Shown here piece after piece: positions 62,361 to 64,000 of a stretch of 64,000 bases of DNA. Source of the DNA: Verrucomicrobiota bacterium (lineage in GTDB: Bacteria; Verrucomicrobiota; Verrucomicrobiia; Limisphaerales; JAEYXS01); assembly GCA_023431185.1 (NCBI GenBank), contig JAEYXS010000126.1:1-64000 (forward strand), read 5' to 3'. Position 1 is the stretch's first letter. Every line of letters begins with the position of its first letter. The position numbers and the translations under genes are program-made. Below the pieces are notes generated by a model. It was not told where the DNA came from. It was given only the letters and a program-made list of their open reading frames with translations, and did not search any database.

Positions 62361-63809
62361 CTAAGCTTTCATCGCCGCCTGATACACTTCGAGGTATTCA
62401 GCGGCGGTGCGATCCCATGAGAAGTTCGCGTTCATGCCGTTTTGACGGAAGTGCATGAGGGCTTCGGGATTCTGATACAGAATCAGCGCCTTGCGGATGG
62501 CCTTGGCCAACGCGCGGATGGAGTATTCGTGGAGCTTGATCCCGTTCGCCTCTTCGTTGGATTCCGTGGCATCAATCACCGAGTCGTCCAGGCCGCCGAC
62601 CGCGCGGACGACGGGGATGGTGCCGTAGCGCAGGCTGTACATCTGGTTCAGGCCGCAAGGCTCGAACTTCGAGGGCATGAGGAAAAAATCGCAGGCGGCC
62701 TCGATTCGGTGAGCCAGGACGTGGTCGTAGCCGATCTTGATGCCGACCTTGCCGGCGTGGCGCCTGGCCAGATCGCGGAAGGCATTCTCCATCTGCGCAC
62801 TGCCGCTGCCGAGAAGGACGAACTGCATGTCCGCCGCGAGCATCTCTTCCAAGGCGCCGAGCTGGATATCCATGCCCTTTTGATCGGCCAGGCGTGAGAC
62901 CGTGCCGAACATGGGAACATCGGCACGCACGGGCAGACCGAGCTGTTCTTGCAGCGCGAGTTTGTTCGCCGTCTTGGCAGCCAGATCCTCAGCGGAGAAG
63001 GGCGAGACGAGGCAGGGATTGTTCGTCGTGTTCCATTCGTCGTAATCCACGCCGTTCAGGATGCCGACCAGACGGTCCTGGCGGGAGCGCAGCAAGCCGT
63101 CCAAGCCGCAGCCGAATTCCTCCGTGGTGATCTCGCGCGCATAGCGCGGGCTGACGGTAGTGATGTAATCGGAGAAGGCGATGGCGGCTTTCAGGCAGTT
63201 CAGCGAACCCCAGAATTCGGCACCGTTCGTGTTGAAATAAGCGAAGGGCGCGTTGGTCAGCCAGAAGGAGGCGGCGGGAAAGACGCCCTGATACGCGAGG
63301 TTATGGATGGAAAGACAAGTGACAGGCGGCTTCCCCTTCCCCAGTTTCGCGGCTTCCGTTTGCAGGAGCAAGGGCACCATGCCGACCTGCCAGTCGTGGA
63401 TATGGACGATCTCCGGCTGCCACGGCAGATAGAGCGCGAGGTTGACGACGGCTTTGCTGAAGAAGATGAAGCGTTCGTCGTTGTCCGGATAATCGTGGCC
63501 GTTCTCCTGATACAACGAAGCCCGCTGGTAGAAAGCGGGCTGGTCGATGAAGTAGATGGTGAGGTTTGGTTCCGGCTGCAGGACTTGCACACTGCCGGAG
63601 ACCACATGGTCGCCGAGCGGCAGGTCGAGTTTCCAGTCGAAAGGTCGCAGGCCCTTGTGCTTCTCCGCGATGCCCCGATACAGCGGCGTCACGAGCCCGA
63701 CTTGATGGCCGAGGCGCGCCAGCGTTTTGGCGAGGGCGGCGACCATGTCCGCGAGGCCGCCCGTCTTGGAGTACGGGTGGACTTCGCTGCTCGCGAGCAA
63801 GATTTTCAT
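62361..63809 (-). CDS. glgA: Glycogen synthase (ADP-glucose type)
   Basis: A 482-residue GT5 enzyme. It starts MKILLASSEVHPYSKTGGLA with the ADP-glucose-binding KTGGLADM at 15-22. The catalytic C-terminal lobe has LPSKFEPCGLNQMYSLRYGT-type spacing (seen as MPSKFEPCGLNQMYSLRYG) and GGLDDSVIDA. It elongates alpha-1,4-glucan from ADP-glucose. The serS stop overlaps its start by 4 bases, so glgA and serS are cotranscribed. Confidence 0.94.
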   Translation of the reverse strand: MKILLASSEVHPYSKTGGLADMVAALAKTLARLGHQVGLVTPLYRGIAEKHKGLRPFDWKLDLPLGDHVVSGSVQVLQPEPNLTIYFIDQPAFYQRASLYQENGHDYPDNDERFIFFSKAVVNLALYLPWQPEIVHIHDWQVGMVPLLLQTEAAKLGKGKPPVTCLSIHNLAYQGVFPAASFWLTNAPFAYFNTNGAEFWGSLNCLKAAIAFSDYITTVSPRYAREITTEEFGCGLDGLLRSRQDRLVGILNGVDYDEWNTTNNPCLVSPFSAEDLAAKTANKLALQEQLGLPVRADVPMFGTVSRLADQKGMDIQLGALEEMLAADMQFVLLGSGSAQMENAFRDLARRHAGKVGIKIGYDHVLAHRIEAACDFFLMPSKFEPCGLNQMYSLRYGTIPVVRAVGGLDDSVIDATESNEEANGIKLHEYSIRALAKAIRKALILYQNPEALMHFRQNGMNANFSWDRTAAEYLEVYQAAMKA

Positions 63810-64000
63810 CCGGGTATTTTGTCCGCTTTGAGATACGGCTGCAGTGGTGCGGGGATGCGGATGGAGCCATCCGCCTGCTGGTGGGTCTCCACCAAGGCGA
63901 CGAAGAGACGGGCCAGCGCGGTGCCGCTGCCATTGAGGATGTGCGGGAAGCGATTCTCGCCTTTTTCATCCTTGTAACGCATGCCCATGCGGCGGGCTTG
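63806..64000 (-). CDS. serS: Seryl-tRNA synthetase, C-terminal end (truncated by window)
   Basis: Only the last 64 codons are inside the window. ARRMGMRYKDEKGENRFPHI, NGSGTALARLFVALVETHQQ and IRIPAPLQPYL are the class II motif 3 region and end of SerRS. The rest lies beyond position 64000. Its stop overlaps the glgA ATG (ATGA). Confidence 0.9.
   Translation of the reverse strand, partial: QARRMGMRYKDEKGENRFPHILNGSGTALARLFVALVETHQQADGSIRIPAPLQPYLKADKIPG

Overview
This 64 kb window looks like chromosomal DNA of a Verrucomicrobiota bacterium, most likely of the Pedosphaera/Limisphaerales type. The lineage is inferred from gene content: a paired DUF1592-type cytochrome c protein and DUF1552 protein, a TIGR04073 'exosortase system-associated' lipoprotein, an FHA/Ser-Thr kinase/WD40 giant protein, a PQQ-like beta-propeller protein and LamG-type secreted proteins. 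Heptamer and palindromic intergenic repeats fit the same picture. Genes are dense on both strands, GC is moderately high, and no rRNA or CRISPR array is present.

Left chromosomal part (1-27366). It starts with an apparently gene-free 850 bp. Then come a GNAT acetyltransferase, a membrane protein, an ABM-domain protein, a CrtI-like desaturase with an ABC1/UbiB-like kinase, thpR, a flavin reductase, a PQQ-like protein, the giant kinase, the DUF1552/DUF1592 pair and a tRNA-Val. An EIIA-Ntr-like PTS protein follows, then a housekeeping run on the minus strand (nadE, a LamG protein, hemL, ruvX, truA, trmL). A DUF192 lipoprotein, a hypothetical protein, a family 2 glycosyltransferase and two adjacent purine/pyrimidine deaminases complete the block.

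Genomic island (27367-45069). A 17.7 kb element sits at the 3' end of a tRNA-Arg(ACG) gene and is bounded by a 56-bp perfect direct repeat (attL/attR). It encodes a tyrosine integrase, an HTH_17/excisionase-like protein, a serine recombinase, an ArdC-type antirestriction protein and several unknowns. Its core is one plus-strand operon: SNF2-type helicase with a degenerate PLD-like N-terminus, PIN-domain nuclease, DUF4391 protein, type III Mod methyltransferase and type III Res nuclease. This is the best candidate for an under-described defence system: an expanded type III restriction-modification locus with an extra ATPase, an antitoxin-less RNase-type toxin and a conserved protein of unknown role.

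Right chromosomal part (45070-64000). It holds a MacAB-like ABC exporter operon (ATPase, two permeases, HlyD adaptor), an M48 metallopeptidase with a TerB-like tail, three small unknown genes and a hairpin-dense intergenic stretch. These are followed by an RhlE-like DEAD-box helicase, a UvrD/PcrA helicase, an iron-type alcohol dehydrogenase with an ABM/LsrG-like partner, the TIGR04073 lipoprotein with a clear terminator, ispE, a TPR lipoprotein, glgA and the 3' end of serS, which runs off the window.

Recurring non-coding elements include period-7 tandem repeats at four places, a palindromic repeat that supplies the trmL stop codon, and an inverted-repeat family seen downstream of ispE and again upstream of the RhlE 3' end. 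Family names were assigned by reading motifs, not by database search.
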